A stretch of DNA of 23,422 bases from a virus: positions 1-23,422 of the IMG/VR virus record IMGVR_UViG_3300017991_004910; one strand, 5' to 3'. The notes beneath the pieces are model-generated. The model was not told the origin of the DNA and did not search any database. It saw nothing but the letters and a program-made list of their open reading frames with translations. Position 1 is the first letter of the stretch, and each line of letters starts with the position of its first letter. Below are positions 1 through 7,721 of this stretch, piece after piece. The position numbers and the translations under genes are program-made.

Positions 1-141
1 CTGCCATAACTTAATACCAAAACCATCAAGAACATTGAAGCACTTGCTCACTGTACTATCAAAATTGATTGTTATAGTACCATCTGTTAAAACACCATCA
101 ACATCTAGTACCAATAGACATATTTTACTAAAATCTATCAT
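1..141 (-). CDS. KdsC-like HAD phosphatase, N-terminal part (cut by window edge)
   Basis: The first 47 codons of a minus-strand gene are visible, starting at ATG 141; the rest lies beyond the left edge. The segment LVLDVDGVLTDG at residues 10-21 is the HAD motif I in the form typical of KdsC and the related phosphatase of CMP-sialate synthesis proteins, with the nucleophile and acid/base aspartates in DVD. It is followed by FNVLDGFGIKLW (residues 35-46), matching the family's usual F-N-x-x-D-G-x-G-I stretch. KdsC removes phosphate from Kdo-8-phosphate, and relatives act on nonulosonate 9-phosphates; the exact substrate cannot be read here. A GGAG lies 13 bases before the start, a long spacing. 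It follows a glycan gene cluster, which fits a sugar role. The family call is fairly firm, the substrate is inference. Confidence 0.8.
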   Translation of the reverse strand, partial: MIDFSKICLLVLDVDGVLTDGTITINFDSTVSKCFNVLDGFGIKLWQ

Positions 142-171
142 TGTGTATTTCAATCTCCAACAATAACACAA

Positions 172-197
172 GGGGTATGGCCAGATTGCCATACCCC
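172..197 (-). terminator. Strong hairpin, probable rho-independent terminator
   Basis: A perfect 10-bp inverted repeat (GGGGTATGGC and GCCATACCCC) encloses a 6-base loop. It lies between the stop of the metallophosphoesterase gene at 234 and the KdsC-like start at 141. On the minus strand the stem is followed by TTGTGTTATTGTT, a T-rich but interrupted tail. It is by far the most GC-rich stem seen between genes here. It probably ends or weakens transcription from upstream. With the imperfect T tract, an mRNA-stabilising or processing hairpin is also possible. Confidence 0.6.
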
Positions 198-233
198 ACC
201 TCCGGAAAGAAAGTAAGAGAAGCAAAATTATTG

Positions 234-956
234 CTAGTGTTTTCTATTCATCTTGAATCCTGTAAACTTTGAATCATGGTATTTCTCACCTTTTGAACAG
301 GGCATTATTTCATGATAAGGAATACCGTTCAGTACTATGCCAGCAGCCAAAACTGGACGAACCACTTCATCTTTTCCATAAATAAATTGAAAAGCCTTTT
401 CATCAATGCCACAACCCACATCCATTCCGAACATCCGAGTAAATTCATTCGTGCTCCATTTAATCCCAGCTCTGCCATGGTGATGACCTATTACCACGGA
501 CATATGAACCTTATTCATCAAATTCCAAGCTGGATGAATACTAGACTTAAGTTTTGTACCATGACGATAGGATACATTGTCAATAAAGAACCTATAGTCC
601 CATTCCCAATTAGGTGTTTCCCATAGTTCGCTGTAAGGTTTTATCATGAATTCAGGTATGTTTACCGTTTTTGCCAATCTAGCAGGACGCTCATCATGAT
701 TTCCAATACAAACTTTCGCCTTAGGAAAAGCTTCTGCCCATTGTCTCACATGCTTCTTCGCTAATTTGTATTCATCAATAGGCCCAGGACACGCAGGTTC
801 CTTCACCCAAAAACTAATAGCGTGCCAATCTACTACATCTCCTATGAAAATTACTTCATTACAATCCCATTCTTCATACAAATCCTTACAAAACTGTAAG
901 TAACCTTTTCTTGCTGCGGGTAAATGTAAATCACCAATTACAAGAACTCTTGACAT
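234..956 (-). CDS. Calcineurin-like metallophosphoesterase
   Basis: This 240-residue protein carries the full set of calcineurin-like phosphoesterase motifs: GDLH (residues 8-11), GDVVD (39-43), GNHDE (85-89), a histidine-glycine at 132-133 and GHHHG (157-161). These would bind two metal ions and hydrolyse a phosphomonoester or phosphodiester. The substrate cannot be deduced; family members act on nucleic acids, cyclic nucleotides, UDP-sugar derivatives or phosphoproteins. No signal peptide or membrane segment is seen, so it is likely cytosolic. The start at 956 has an AGGAGG six bases upstream, one of the best ribosome-binding sites in the window. It lies at the end of the glycan gene run and before a strong hairpin. 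A role in nucleotide-sugar or lipid-sugar phosphate cleavage would fit the context but is inference. Confidence 0.88.
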   Translation of the reverse strand: MSRVLVIGDLHLPAARKGYLQFCKDLYEEWDCNEVIFIGDVVDWHAISFWVKEPACPGPIDEYKLAKKHVRQWAEAFPKAKVCIGNHDERPARLAKTVNIPEFMIKPYSELWETPNWEWDYRFFIDNVSYRHGTKLKSSIHPAWNLMNKVHMSVVIGHHHGRAGIKWSTNEFTRMFGMDVGCGIDEKAFQFIYGKDEVVRPVLAAGIVLNGIPYHEIMPCSKGEKYHDSKFTGFKMNRKH

Positions 957-991
957 TGTTTACCTCCTAACCTATTATCATCAACTTTCTC

Positions 992-1654
992 TTACTTTCT
1001 CTTATGATGAAATCTTCCATTCCGCACACAACCAGCTTTTCGTATCACTCGAACTGAGTTTGCTTGAGGTTTCTTAGAAGCATTTCTCTCCACTCTTGAA
1101 GCTTGAAAATGCTTAATGACAGGATATTTCACACTAGACATGTAATCAAATATTGTACAGTATTCCTCTGGAAGAACATAGAAATCTTTCTCTCTAAGAA
1201 CACTAGCTAAAGCTCTCTGATCCCATAACCTAGAATCTTTCTTACATTCCTCTATCCATTCATTTATAATTATACTTGTCTTCTGATTATTTTTCAAAAA
1301 TATTGTTCCAGAAAGCAATTCCGGAGGGTGATTTCTACGGCGATATTTTGAATGATCTAGAATATGTACTCCTACAGAAAGATTGGGCATTCTATCTAGT
1401 TGATCAAAAAGAGCAGGATACCTATAGAAAACAGCATCCACATCTACATAAACTATAGAGTGAGGATGGTATTTCTCTAACATTTGTTTGAGAAATGTGG
1501 GTTTGAATTGCATATTCTTGTACCAATCACCCAAATTATCAATAGGAGTTATCTCATATGGCAATTTAAACTCTTTCAAGGATTCTATAAGATTTCTAGC
1601 ATGATTCTCATACTGAGTTGCTTTCGTATAAAATGCAGCAACTAACCACATCAT
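992..1654 (-). CDS. Putative GT-A fold glycosyltransferase (nucleotide-diphospho-sugar transferase type)
   Basis: The 220-residue protein resembles the nucleotide-diphospho-sugar transferase group (GT77-like). YVDVDAVFYRYP (residues 69-80) holds a DXD motif (D71, D73) of the sort that binds metal and nucleotide sugar. LLSGTIFLKNN (113-123) and WDQRAL (144-149) match the S/N-G-T and D-Q positions usual in the family. The C-terminus is strongly basic and ends RNGRFHHKRK. Two ATG codons are adjacent (1654 and 1651); a GGAG lies 4 bases before the first and 7 before the second, so translation may start at 1651. It follows the FkbM-like gene by 16 bases. It probably adds one sugar to the glycan made by this cluster; donor and acceptor are unknown. 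Confidence 0.75.
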   Translation of the reverse strand: MMWLVAAFYTKATQYENHARNLIESLKEFKLPYEITPIDNLGDWYKNMQFKPTFLKQMLEKYHPHSIVYVDVDAVFYRYPALFDQLDRMPNLSVGVHILDHSKYRRRNHPPELLSGTIFLKNNQKTSIIINEWIEECKKDSRLWDQRALASVLREKDFYVLPEEYCTIFDYMSSVKYPVIKHFQASRVERNASKKPQANSVRVIRKAGCVRNGRFHHKRK

Positions 1655-1670
1655 CTATCTCCAAAACCAT

Positions 1671-2294
1671 TCATATGTGCCAATGTTCAAAAATATATTC
1701 ATATCTATACAATAAAGTATGAGTTTTTGAAAGTGCTTCTTGAATCTTCTTCTTCCTATTTGAATAATCAGGCCCTATTCTATGAAATTGAATTAGTAGT
1801 TGTTTGAATCTCTCTATCAACCCAGTTGATATCATAAACTCCAATAACTCATACTCACCACCCTCAATGTTTATCTCTGCTAAATCCACTGATTTTACAT
1901 TTAAATCCTCAAGAATTTCTTTCATAGACCTAATAGTAATCCTTTGTTTCTTGTCGTGTAGCCGAAAAATACTTGAAGAATCTCCTAATAGTGCTATGTC
2001 CTCAGAACGAGTAGATCCTCCTACTCCACAATTAAACAACCTAACTTTAGAAGAATAAGAGGATAAACGATTTCTTGCTATCCTAAAATAATCCCAGATA
2101 GGTTCAAATCCATAAAGCGTGGGGCCATATCTAGAGCAGATTTGTTCTGCCCATAATCCTTTATACAATCCTATATCAAATACACAGCTATTCTCATCAA
2201 TCCCTTGGAAAGAATACATCTTCTCAGAACCATTGTCATCTAACCAGATTTGATGATTTTTTGCCCGCTCGGATGAATCCTTCTTTTCACCCAT
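1671..2294 (-). CDS. FkbM-family SAM-dependent methyltransferase
   Basis: A 207-residue class I methyltransferase of the FkbM type. VFDIGLYKGLWAEQ (residues 38-51) is the SAM-binding glycine loop, YGFEP (61-65) carries the acidic residue that follows strand 2, and VDLAEINIEGGEYELLE (136-152) matches the characteristic I-D-x-x-K-I-D-x-E-G-x-E signature of FkbM proteins, with the usual lysine-containing position altered. FkbM enzymes usually O-methylate sugars or other hydroxyls in polysaccharides and natural products. The length is normal for the family. It sits between sugar-modifying genes, so methylation of a sugar in the glycan is likely. A weak purine-rich AGAGATGAGAG precedes the ATG. 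Confidence 0.82.
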   Translation of the reverse strand: MGEKKDSSERAKNHQIWLDDNGSEKMYSFQGIDENSCVFDIGLYKGLWAEQICSRYGPTLYGFEPIWDYFRIARNRLSSYSSKVRLFNCGVGGSTRSEDIALLGDSSSIFRLHDKKQRITIRSMKEILEDLNVKSVDLAEINIEGGEYELLEFMISTGLIERFKQLLIQFHRIGPDYSNRKKKIQEALSKTHTLLYRYEYIFEHWHI

Positions 2295-2377
2295 ACTCTC
2301 ATCTCTTTCTTTCGTTCAAATATTCAATACTGCCATAAGTTTCTTACCAGGAAACCTCCAACAACCTGCTCTTGGTT

Positions 2378-3115
2378 TCATTTTTGAACATCCAAAAATT
2401 GTTTGATATATTCTTTACTAGTCTTCACAGGATAAAATTTCTGTAATGTTTGCACATCAATCTGATAAGTTTCAATCTTTGAATCAACTCTTACCTCAGG
2501 TGTCACATTAAGTAATGAGGCTATCTCTGCTATTGAAATAGATTCACTTGCTCCAACATTTATCCATTCTGCCCTCCTAGCATCTACACCACCTACATCT
2601 ATCTTCCAATTATCAATTATACAATCAATGATATTGGCCACCTCTTCAGTAGTAATGAAATTATAGATTGATTCAAGTTGAGTATACAAAGGTCGATTAT
2701 TCAGTAAATCATATATCACATTCTTAGATAAACCAGGGCCAATCAAACCACCCAATCTAAGGATATAGAAATTCTTCTTGACCAACTCCAATACTTTTCT
2801 TTCCATGGCCCGTTTCTGCACCCCATACTCAGTGTCCTCTCTTTCAGCGTCTATGGAAGAAATATGAATAACACCTTTCATTTTCATGTGGCACAACTTA
2901 GCATAGATATTATTCTCAATTTCTTGGGTAAGACCCCAATTCTCACTTACAAGGCGTTTACTAGAATTCCCAGCACAATTTACAACTAAATCAAAAACAT
3001 CATTCTCGGACACAGAAGTCTTAGAACCAACCTTAGTTATATTATGCTTATCCCCCAATTTCTGACAAACGGTTCGACCTACGAAACCATTGAATCCTAG
3101 CAAACAGATATTCAT
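2378..3115 (-). CDS. NAD(P)-dependent sugar epimerase/dehydratase-like SDR, short form
   Basis: A 245-residue extended-SDR-like protein. GFNGFVG (residues 7-13) is the N-terminal dinucleotide-binding glycine motif and Y97-x3-K101, preceded by SSID (86-89), fits the catalytic Ser/Tyr/Lys set. NCAGNSS (46-52) corresponds to the strand 4 N-A-G element. It is shorter than typical NDP-sugar epimerases (about 310-340 residues) because the C-terminal substrate region is trimmed, so it could be a reductase or dehydratase on an activated sugar. A GGAG lies 9 bases before the ATG. It follows the radical SAM gene by 21 bases. The fold is well supported, the reaction is not determinable. Confidence 0.78.
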   Translation of the reverse strand: MNICLLGFNGFVGRTVCQKLGDKHNITKVGSKTSVSENDVFDLVVNCAGNSSKRLVSENWGLTQEIENNIYAKLCHMKMKGVIHISSIDAEREDTEYGVQKRAMERKVLELVKKNFYILRLGGLIGPGLSKNVIYDLLNNRPLYTQLESIYNFITTEEVANIIDCIIDNWKIDVGGVDARRAEWINVGASESISIAEIASLLNVTPEVRVDSKIETYQIDVQTLQKFYPVKTSKEYIKQFLDVQK

Positions 3116-3136
3116 TTAAGATAAACTCCAATTTCC

Positions 3137-4231
3137 TCACGGAAAATATCTACACATCTCATCTTTCATGAAAACTTGTTCGACCATCCGATTATATGGC
3201 CCAAAAGTGCATCTAGGGCATTTGGTTACATCAATATCCATCAACATCTTCTTATGTCTATCCGTATTCCAATGTTTCAAAATCTCATGAGGATCAGGAT
3301 AATGACTACATAAAATCAAATCCTTCCTCCCACGCATATCAAAACATAAATGACAATTCCCATCAGCCCCAAAAGTGGCTAACAAAGCAGCAGCCCAACA
3401 TTTTGAAAATCCTATCTTTCTTGTAAAATTAGGATTAAACTTGTGCCTTACGCCAAAAACTCGAAAGTTCTCATCCTCTAGATCCATAGCACGAGCTATC
3501 TGATCATCCACTTCATCAAGCAAATCAGCAAAATACGGAGCTTCTTGATTTCTCGTTTTAGTAAGATTATCCCACCCTACCGGCCGAAGATGAAAATCCT
3601 TAACTCCTATCTTCTTAGCAATAATAGCAGCGGCTAATATCTCTTTAGCATTCATTGGATGTAAAAGATATTTATAGCACACATCACACCCAGTCTGCAA
3701 CTCCTTAACTCTCTTACAAACCTTCTCAATATTTTCAATAACTCTTGTAAACATATTCCTATTCTTGATGCCTTTAGCTCTCATGTACGTCTCTTCGGTA
3801 CCAGCATCCATTGATACCCCCATCCATCTACAAGATTCAGCTATCTTTTCAGCAGATTCATCAGTAATTAAAGAACCATTTGTAATAAGTCCAGGTTGGA
3901 CATTATTCTCTTTCAACCAAACAAGAAAATCCGGAGTTGAGGGATTCATTAAGGGTTCTCCTCCTCCAGCAACACAATTAGAGTGGGCTCCCCACTCGGC
4001 AAAAAAATCTGCTAATCGTTTCAAATGATCCCTAGGAATATCACTCTTCTTTCCCTTCATGTAATCAAAAGCATTACACCAAGGACAGTTGAAATTACAC
4101 CTATTTGATGGATCTGTATCTACTGTAACCGGGGGAAGAAAATCTTGTTTAGCAAAGCCTTCAAAATTCTCTCTCCACATTAGGGCTTTCATAGAATTAA
4201 AAGGATTAAATGGGTTATTCCACTCTCTCAT
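3137..4231 (-). CDS. Radical SAM enzyme with SPASM-like C-terminal cysteine domain
   Basis: A 364-residue protein with the radical SAM cluster motif CNFNCPWC (C45, C49, C52) that holds the [4Fe-4S] cluster cleaving S-adenosylmethionine, and the GGGEP motif at 89-93. A second cysteine group (C278, C293, C296, C308, C338, C341, C360) looks like a SPASM domain binding one or two auxiliary clusters. Such enzymes do hydrogen-atom-abstraction chemistry such as peptide crosslinking, epimerisation, dehydrogenation or sugar and alcohol oxidation. No peptide substrate with a recognisable leader is adjacent. Its place among glycosyltransferases suggests a sugar or glycosyl carrier substrate, which is inference. 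The ATG has a GGAG 8 bases upstream, and it overlaps the upstream gene by 4 bases (ATGA), implying translational coupling. Confidence 0.87.
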   Translation of the reverse strand: MREWNNPFNPFNSMKALMWRENFEGFAKQDFLPPVTVDTDPSNRCNFNCPWCNAFDYMKGKKSDIPRDHLKRLADFFAEWGAHSNCVAGGGEPLMNPSTPDFLVWLKENNVQPGLITNGSLITDESAEKIAESCRWMGVSMDAGTEETYMRAKGIKNRNMFTRVIENIEKVCKRVKELQTGCDVCYKYLLHPMNAKEILAAAIIAKKIGVKDFHLRPVGWDNLTKTRNQEAPYFADLLDEVDDQIARAMDLEDENFRVFGVRHKFNPNFTRKIGFSKCWAAALLATFGADGNCHLCFDMRGRKDLILCSHYPDPHEILKHWNTDRHKKMLMDIDVTKCPRCTFGPYNRMVEQVFMKDEMCRYFP

Positions 4232-5061
4232 TTGACAAGCTCCAACTCAACTTCTTGATGACAACCATTACTAACAAAACCAACTAATTTATTCACATTC
4301 ATTCTATATCCTGAATCAAATGCTTCTGTCAGAGCATTTACAGAAAATCTCCTATCTCCCCAAACTCGAATCCGCCAATTCTCTGGAAGGGTGCTGACTT
4401 CATTCATTGGATTGCTAAAAACTACAGATTGATTATAACATAGAAGATAAGGAAAAGTATCTATAAATCTTCCTTTACTTTTATTCATAACATCCTCAAC
4501 ATGAGGCATATCAACACTGATATTTTTCGTCCAAATGGGTGTAATATCTTTTGTACGATATATAGAACTAGAAACCTCCAATGGATAAGCAAAATCAAAC
4601 TGTTCTCCATTCCATTGATACTTAACCATTCTATCATTTATTCGCGAAAACTTAGGTATTCTTTGATTACTATCATGACCATAACAATAAGTGGTATTTG
4701 AACCTAATCGTAATGAAAATCCAAGAACATCCTTATTATTCTGCAAAGCAGCCTCTATTTCCAACAGTGAGAAAGAACCTGTAAACATATTGTCATCACA
4801 TTGCAAGAAGAAATATTCATATCCTGCTGTCATCTGAATAATCTGTTCAACTACTCTAGTCTCTTCAATGAAAACTACCTTCTTGAATATTTCTTTTAGA
4901 ACTTGATATTGTCGATGATAAGATTCACTAGTTGTCCTGTAAAGAACAATAACATCAACATTCCCTGGATCTTCACAATTTAGAAAGAAAGAATCCAAGG
5001 CAGCTCGTAACTGTAAAGCTCTATCTTTACTGAAAATTATAGACACTAGACTGGAAATCAT
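4228..5061 (-). CDS. Putative GT-A-like glycosyltransferase
   Basis: Start placed at ATG 5061 (277 residues, beginning MISSLVSIIFSKDRALQLR). A longer reading from TTG 5091 would overlap the upstream gene and has no ribosome-binding site, whereas GAGAGG lies 12 bases before ATG 5061. The N-terminus (SIIFSKDRALQL followed by a helix and then VDVIVLYR) is typical of a GT-A nucleotide-binding fold, and FFLQCDDNMF (about residues 84-93) sits where the metal-binding DXD motif should be, here as DDN. I recognise the general pattern rather than a named family. It is likely cytosolic and follows the CgeB-like gene by 16 bases. It may transfer a sugar in the same glycan pathway. Moderate confidence in the class, low in any specific reaction. 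Confidence 0.6.
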   Translation of the reverse strand: MISSLVSIIFSKDRALQLRAALDSFFLNCEDPGNVDVIVLYRTTSESYHRQYQVLKEIFKKVVFIEETRVVEQIIQMTAGYEYFFLQCDDNMFTGSFSLLEIEAALQNNKDVLGFSLRLGSNTTYCYGHDSNQRIPKFSRINDRMVKYQWNGEQFDFAYPLEVSSSIYRTKDITPIWTKNISVDMPHVEDVMNKSKGRFIDTFPYLLCYNQSVVFSNPMNEVSTLPENWRIRVWGDRRFSVNALTEAFDSGYRMNVNKLVGFVSNGCHQEVELELVK

Positions 5062-5077
5062 TTGCAATTTTTTCCTC

Positions 5078-6028
5078 TCACAACAAATCAACGATGATAT
5101 CTACTAATCTATCAACTTGAATATTTGCACTAAAGTTTTCAAGAACATATCTTCTACCAGCCTCTGCTATCTCTTCCCATTTAGGATCATCAAGTGTGTC
5201 AAAATATTCTTGAAATACTTCTTTGTAGTTTTCATTATTAATGAAAACAGCTGTTTCTCTATCCGTGAATCCCAATCTCTCATAATTGTTTATCTCACTT
5301 GCCTCCATGAATAGTAAAGTTCCGGCTGCGGGTATTTCCACATATTTGGAAACTGTATATTTAGTAGCCGCAGCAATAGAGGCTCGATAGGATTTTAGCA
5401 ACTTAGGATAGTTATCATTTACAGATTTTTCCCCTCTACCAAAATACTCAACAAATGATAGCTCTCTACAAGCTCGTCTTAACATGTAAAAGGCCCGCCA
5501 TTGAATAGTTTTGGGCATATCCCCTCCACAATCACCAGTCAAAAGTATTCTATCAGAAATTCTCTTGCTAAAGTCGTCATTCTCAAGTTGATATGCTTCC
5601 TGATCAATGAGACCAAAAATGATTTGATGATATTCTATGCCCTTAGGTCCATTCTTATCATACCACTCTGGAGCGTGTTCCCAGACAGCAGTCTTTATAC
5701 CATACTGATTACATTTAGCTACCCATGTATCAGATATAAGATGACAATCCGGGGATATAGCTAGTTTTGGTATCTCTACATCCTCAAGATGGAGTAAGTC
5801 AGATCCTTCAAGTTGGCCATGAGGATATGTTACAATCAACATAGCATCAAATCCCTCGAGAAATTTACAATCAAGAATTCTATCATACCCAAAAAAGGAT
5901 ACATCTACCCTACTATTCTGTGGCAGATCCTTCATAACAAATCTATACACATTGTTATTATGATAATTCCCAGAAAGAAACAAATTAGTATTTCTATACA
6001 ACACAGCTATTTTAAGTTTCTTATCCAT
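5078..6028 (-). CDS. GT-B glycosyltransferase, CgeB/glycosyl-transferases-group-1-like
   Basis: A 316-residue protein whose C-terminal third (about residues 220-316) matches the pattern of the group-1-like glycosyltransferase domain seen in CgeB proteins: a Ser/Lys-rich strand, then KYVEIPAAGTLLFMEAS, LGFTDRETAVFINN and a final helical tail ending in IVDLL. The N-terminal half (KIAVLYRNTN, a YPHG segment, and an AVWEHAP segment) would be the acceptor-side Rossmann domain. In this family the P-A-x-G-x-x-L element helps bind the donor nucleotide. Sporulation polysaccharide and phage glycan clusters carry similar enzymes. It overlaps the upstream GT2-GT4 gene by 8 bases, so both are probably made together. 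Donor sugar unknown. Confidence 0.72.
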   Translation of the reverse strand: MDKKLKIAVLYRNTNLFLSGNYHNNNVYRFVMKDLPQNSRVDVSFFGYDRILDCKFLEGFDAMLIVTYPHGQLEGSDLLHLEDVEIPKLAISPDCHLISDTWVAKCNQYGIKTAVWEHAPEWYDKNGPKGIEYHQIIFGLIDQEAYQLENDDFSKRISDRILLTGDCGGDMPKTIQWRAFYMLRRACRELSFVEYFGRGEKSVNDNYPKLLKSYRASIAAATKYTVSKYVEIPAAGTLLFMEASEINNYERLGFTDRETAVFINNENYKEVFQEYFDTLDDPKWEEIAEAGRRYVLENFSANIQVDRLVDIIVDLL

Positions 6029-7721
6029 TCTCTCTTATCACCTTTTGAAACAAATTATCAAACTTCCCAATCACCGATGCCCAACCCCAGTTATGTATAA
6101 TTTCTTCCCGCAGATTTCTACCAAATCCCCCTCGCAATTCTACATCCTCTTCTAGCAGCTTAAGATGTTTAGATAAATCAGTTGGATTTCTATCCACCAA
6201 AAATCCATTCTCTCCATGTTTTATTATTTCATTAGCAACCCCAACTCTTGTGGATACAACAGGAATCCCCATTGCACCTGCTTCTAGAATAGGCAAACAA
6301 AGACCTTCACTTTCAGATAGACATGCATATACATCTAACTTATTATAGAAACCAGGCATTTCCTTCATAGTAAGATGTGTTCTATCAACCTTTTGAAGAG
6401 CAGATATGAAAATAGCTCCAATCATCTTACAAGCCTGATCAATTAACCCAACCCCCTTAAATCCTCGAGACGATCCAGCATATCCAACTACAAGTTTCGA
6501 ATGATTAGGTCGTTTATTTGCATACTTCTTGTAATTAAATATATTCAAATCTACACCATCTGGGATAACATTCAAATTATCAACAAGTCCGTCAAGTTTC
6601 TTGTATTGATTATGGTTCACAAGAGTGAAATAAGAACCCCTACTTTTTAATTTTTCATTACAAAAATCTATAAGTTTTGTTCTATCATCAGGAAGATAGT
6701 AATCAGCTCTGATTCCAAGAATGGTTTTCTTCACAGGCAATCCAAAAGTTAAGGATTTTCCTGTGTAAGCCCCAAGTAAGTACACCACATCAAACTTCTT
6801 TGAGTCAGTATGGGCAAGATCATCAGTCGTTACAATCGTGAAATCATACTTACATGACAGTCGCATCTTCAACTGCAAAGCTATCTGATGAAATGTCCAT
6901 CCTAGAATATCCACAATCAATAATACCTTTGGTTTATGTTGATCTTCCATCATGGATCTTTTATCAATCCCTTCTATCAATTCTGCTTTAGTCATTGGAG
7001 GATAAGATTGTCTCCAATACACCTCCGCTCCACATCTAGCTTGTAAACTTCTGTTAACATTTCCATCACACAAAGGATTGCCTCTATTATAGATATATAG
7101 AATTTCATCAATATATTTTACATGCTTATGAGTGGCTATCTCAACCAATGGTCTCATTATAGCCACATCATATCCGGCAGGGAAATACTCTCCTGTCTCG
7201 GAAAATCTCAGATCTTCATCCTTAAGATTTTTCCATAAGAAATACTTGTAGGTTCTTAGATGCCTCCAAAAATATGTACCATGTCTAGGATCATGACCCG
7301 GAGGAGTAGGCCTAGCTACCTTATCCACTACATCCCCGGGCACACGCTTAAATGTTCCATAAGTCAACCAAACCTCTGGATCTTCATAAGTTCTCGCTAC
7401 TATTGATAAAACATCCGGAGTCGCCAACCAATCATCCCCATCCACTAATACTATTACATCCTCATCCTTACAATCAGCTTTCTGAATACCCTTAACAATA
7501 TTAGCTAAAGCCAACACTCTTTTAGTATTCTGCACAAAGACGAATCGATTATCCCCCCTAATCATCTTATCTATCTTCTGAGTGGTATCATCTGTTGAAA
7601 CATCATCTATAACAATAGCTTGCCAATTATCATATGCTTGAGATTTGATAGAATCAAGACATTTTTCTATGTACTCACTACAATTATATGCTGGGATGAT
7701 TACTTTCATATGTGAAGTCAT
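6021..7721 (-). CDS. Two-domain glycosyltransferase: GT2 (GT-A) fused to GT4 (GT-B)
   Basis: A 566-residue protein with two glycosyltransferase domains. The N-terminal GT2 domain (about residues 1-230) begins MKVIIPAYNCSEYIEKCLDS after a short leader and has DGDDW at 94-98, the metal/nucleotide-sugar site. The C-terminal GT4-like domain (about 262-566) has GYAGSSRGFKG near 413-423 and the E-x7-E motif (E472, E480) in SESEGLCLPILEAGAMG, which binds the nucleotide of the donor. It could add two sugars in sequence. I place the start at ATG 7721, not TTG 7724, because AGGAAGG lies 6 bases upstream and the TGATG overlap with the preceding stop suits coupling. No membrane segments are seen. Linkages and sugars are unknown. 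Confidence 0.86.
   Translation of the reverse strand: MTSHMKVIIPAYNCSEYIEKCLDSIKSQAYDNWQAIVIDDVSTDDTTQKIDKMIRGDNRFVFVQNTKRVLALANIVKGIQKADCKDEDVIVLVDGDDWLATPDVLSIVARTYEDPEVWLTYGTFKRVPGDVVDKVARPTPPGHDPRHGTYFWRHLRTYKYFLWKNLKDEDLRFSETGEYFPAGYDVAIMRPLVEIATHKHVKYIDEILYIYNRGNPLCDGNVNRSLQARCGAEVYWRQSYPPMTKAELIEGIDKRSMMEDQHKPKVLLIVDILGWTFHQIALQLKMRLSCKYDFTIVTTDDLAHTDSKKFDVVYLLGAYTGKSLTFGLPVKKTILGIRADYYLPDDRTKLIDFCNEKLKSRGSYFTLVNHNQYKKLDGLVDNLNVIPDGVDLNIFNYKKYANKRPNHSKLVVGYAGSSRGFKGVGLIDQACKMIGAIFISALQKVDRTHLTMKEMPGFYNKLDVYACLSESEGLCLPILEAGAMGIPVVSTRVGVANEIIKHGENGFLVDRNPTDLSKHLKLLEEDVELRGGFGRNLREEIIHNWGWASVIGKFDNLFQKVIRENG

Noticed and set aside
312-626. 104-codon plus-strand open frame
   Set aside because: Fully antisense to the metallophosphoesterase, whose motifs are complete.
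2295-2377. Unused GGAGG (2355-2359), a weak stem and a 6-residue frame (2316-2336) after the short SDR gene
   Set aside because: The stem is short with a wobble pair and no T tract, and the tiny frame is too far from the GGAGG. Possibly a remnant of a deleted gene, but not supportable.
5062-5091. TTG extension of the GT-A-like gene
   Set aside because: Adds an unusual MICCERKKLQ leader overlapping the upstream gene and has no ribosome-binding site.
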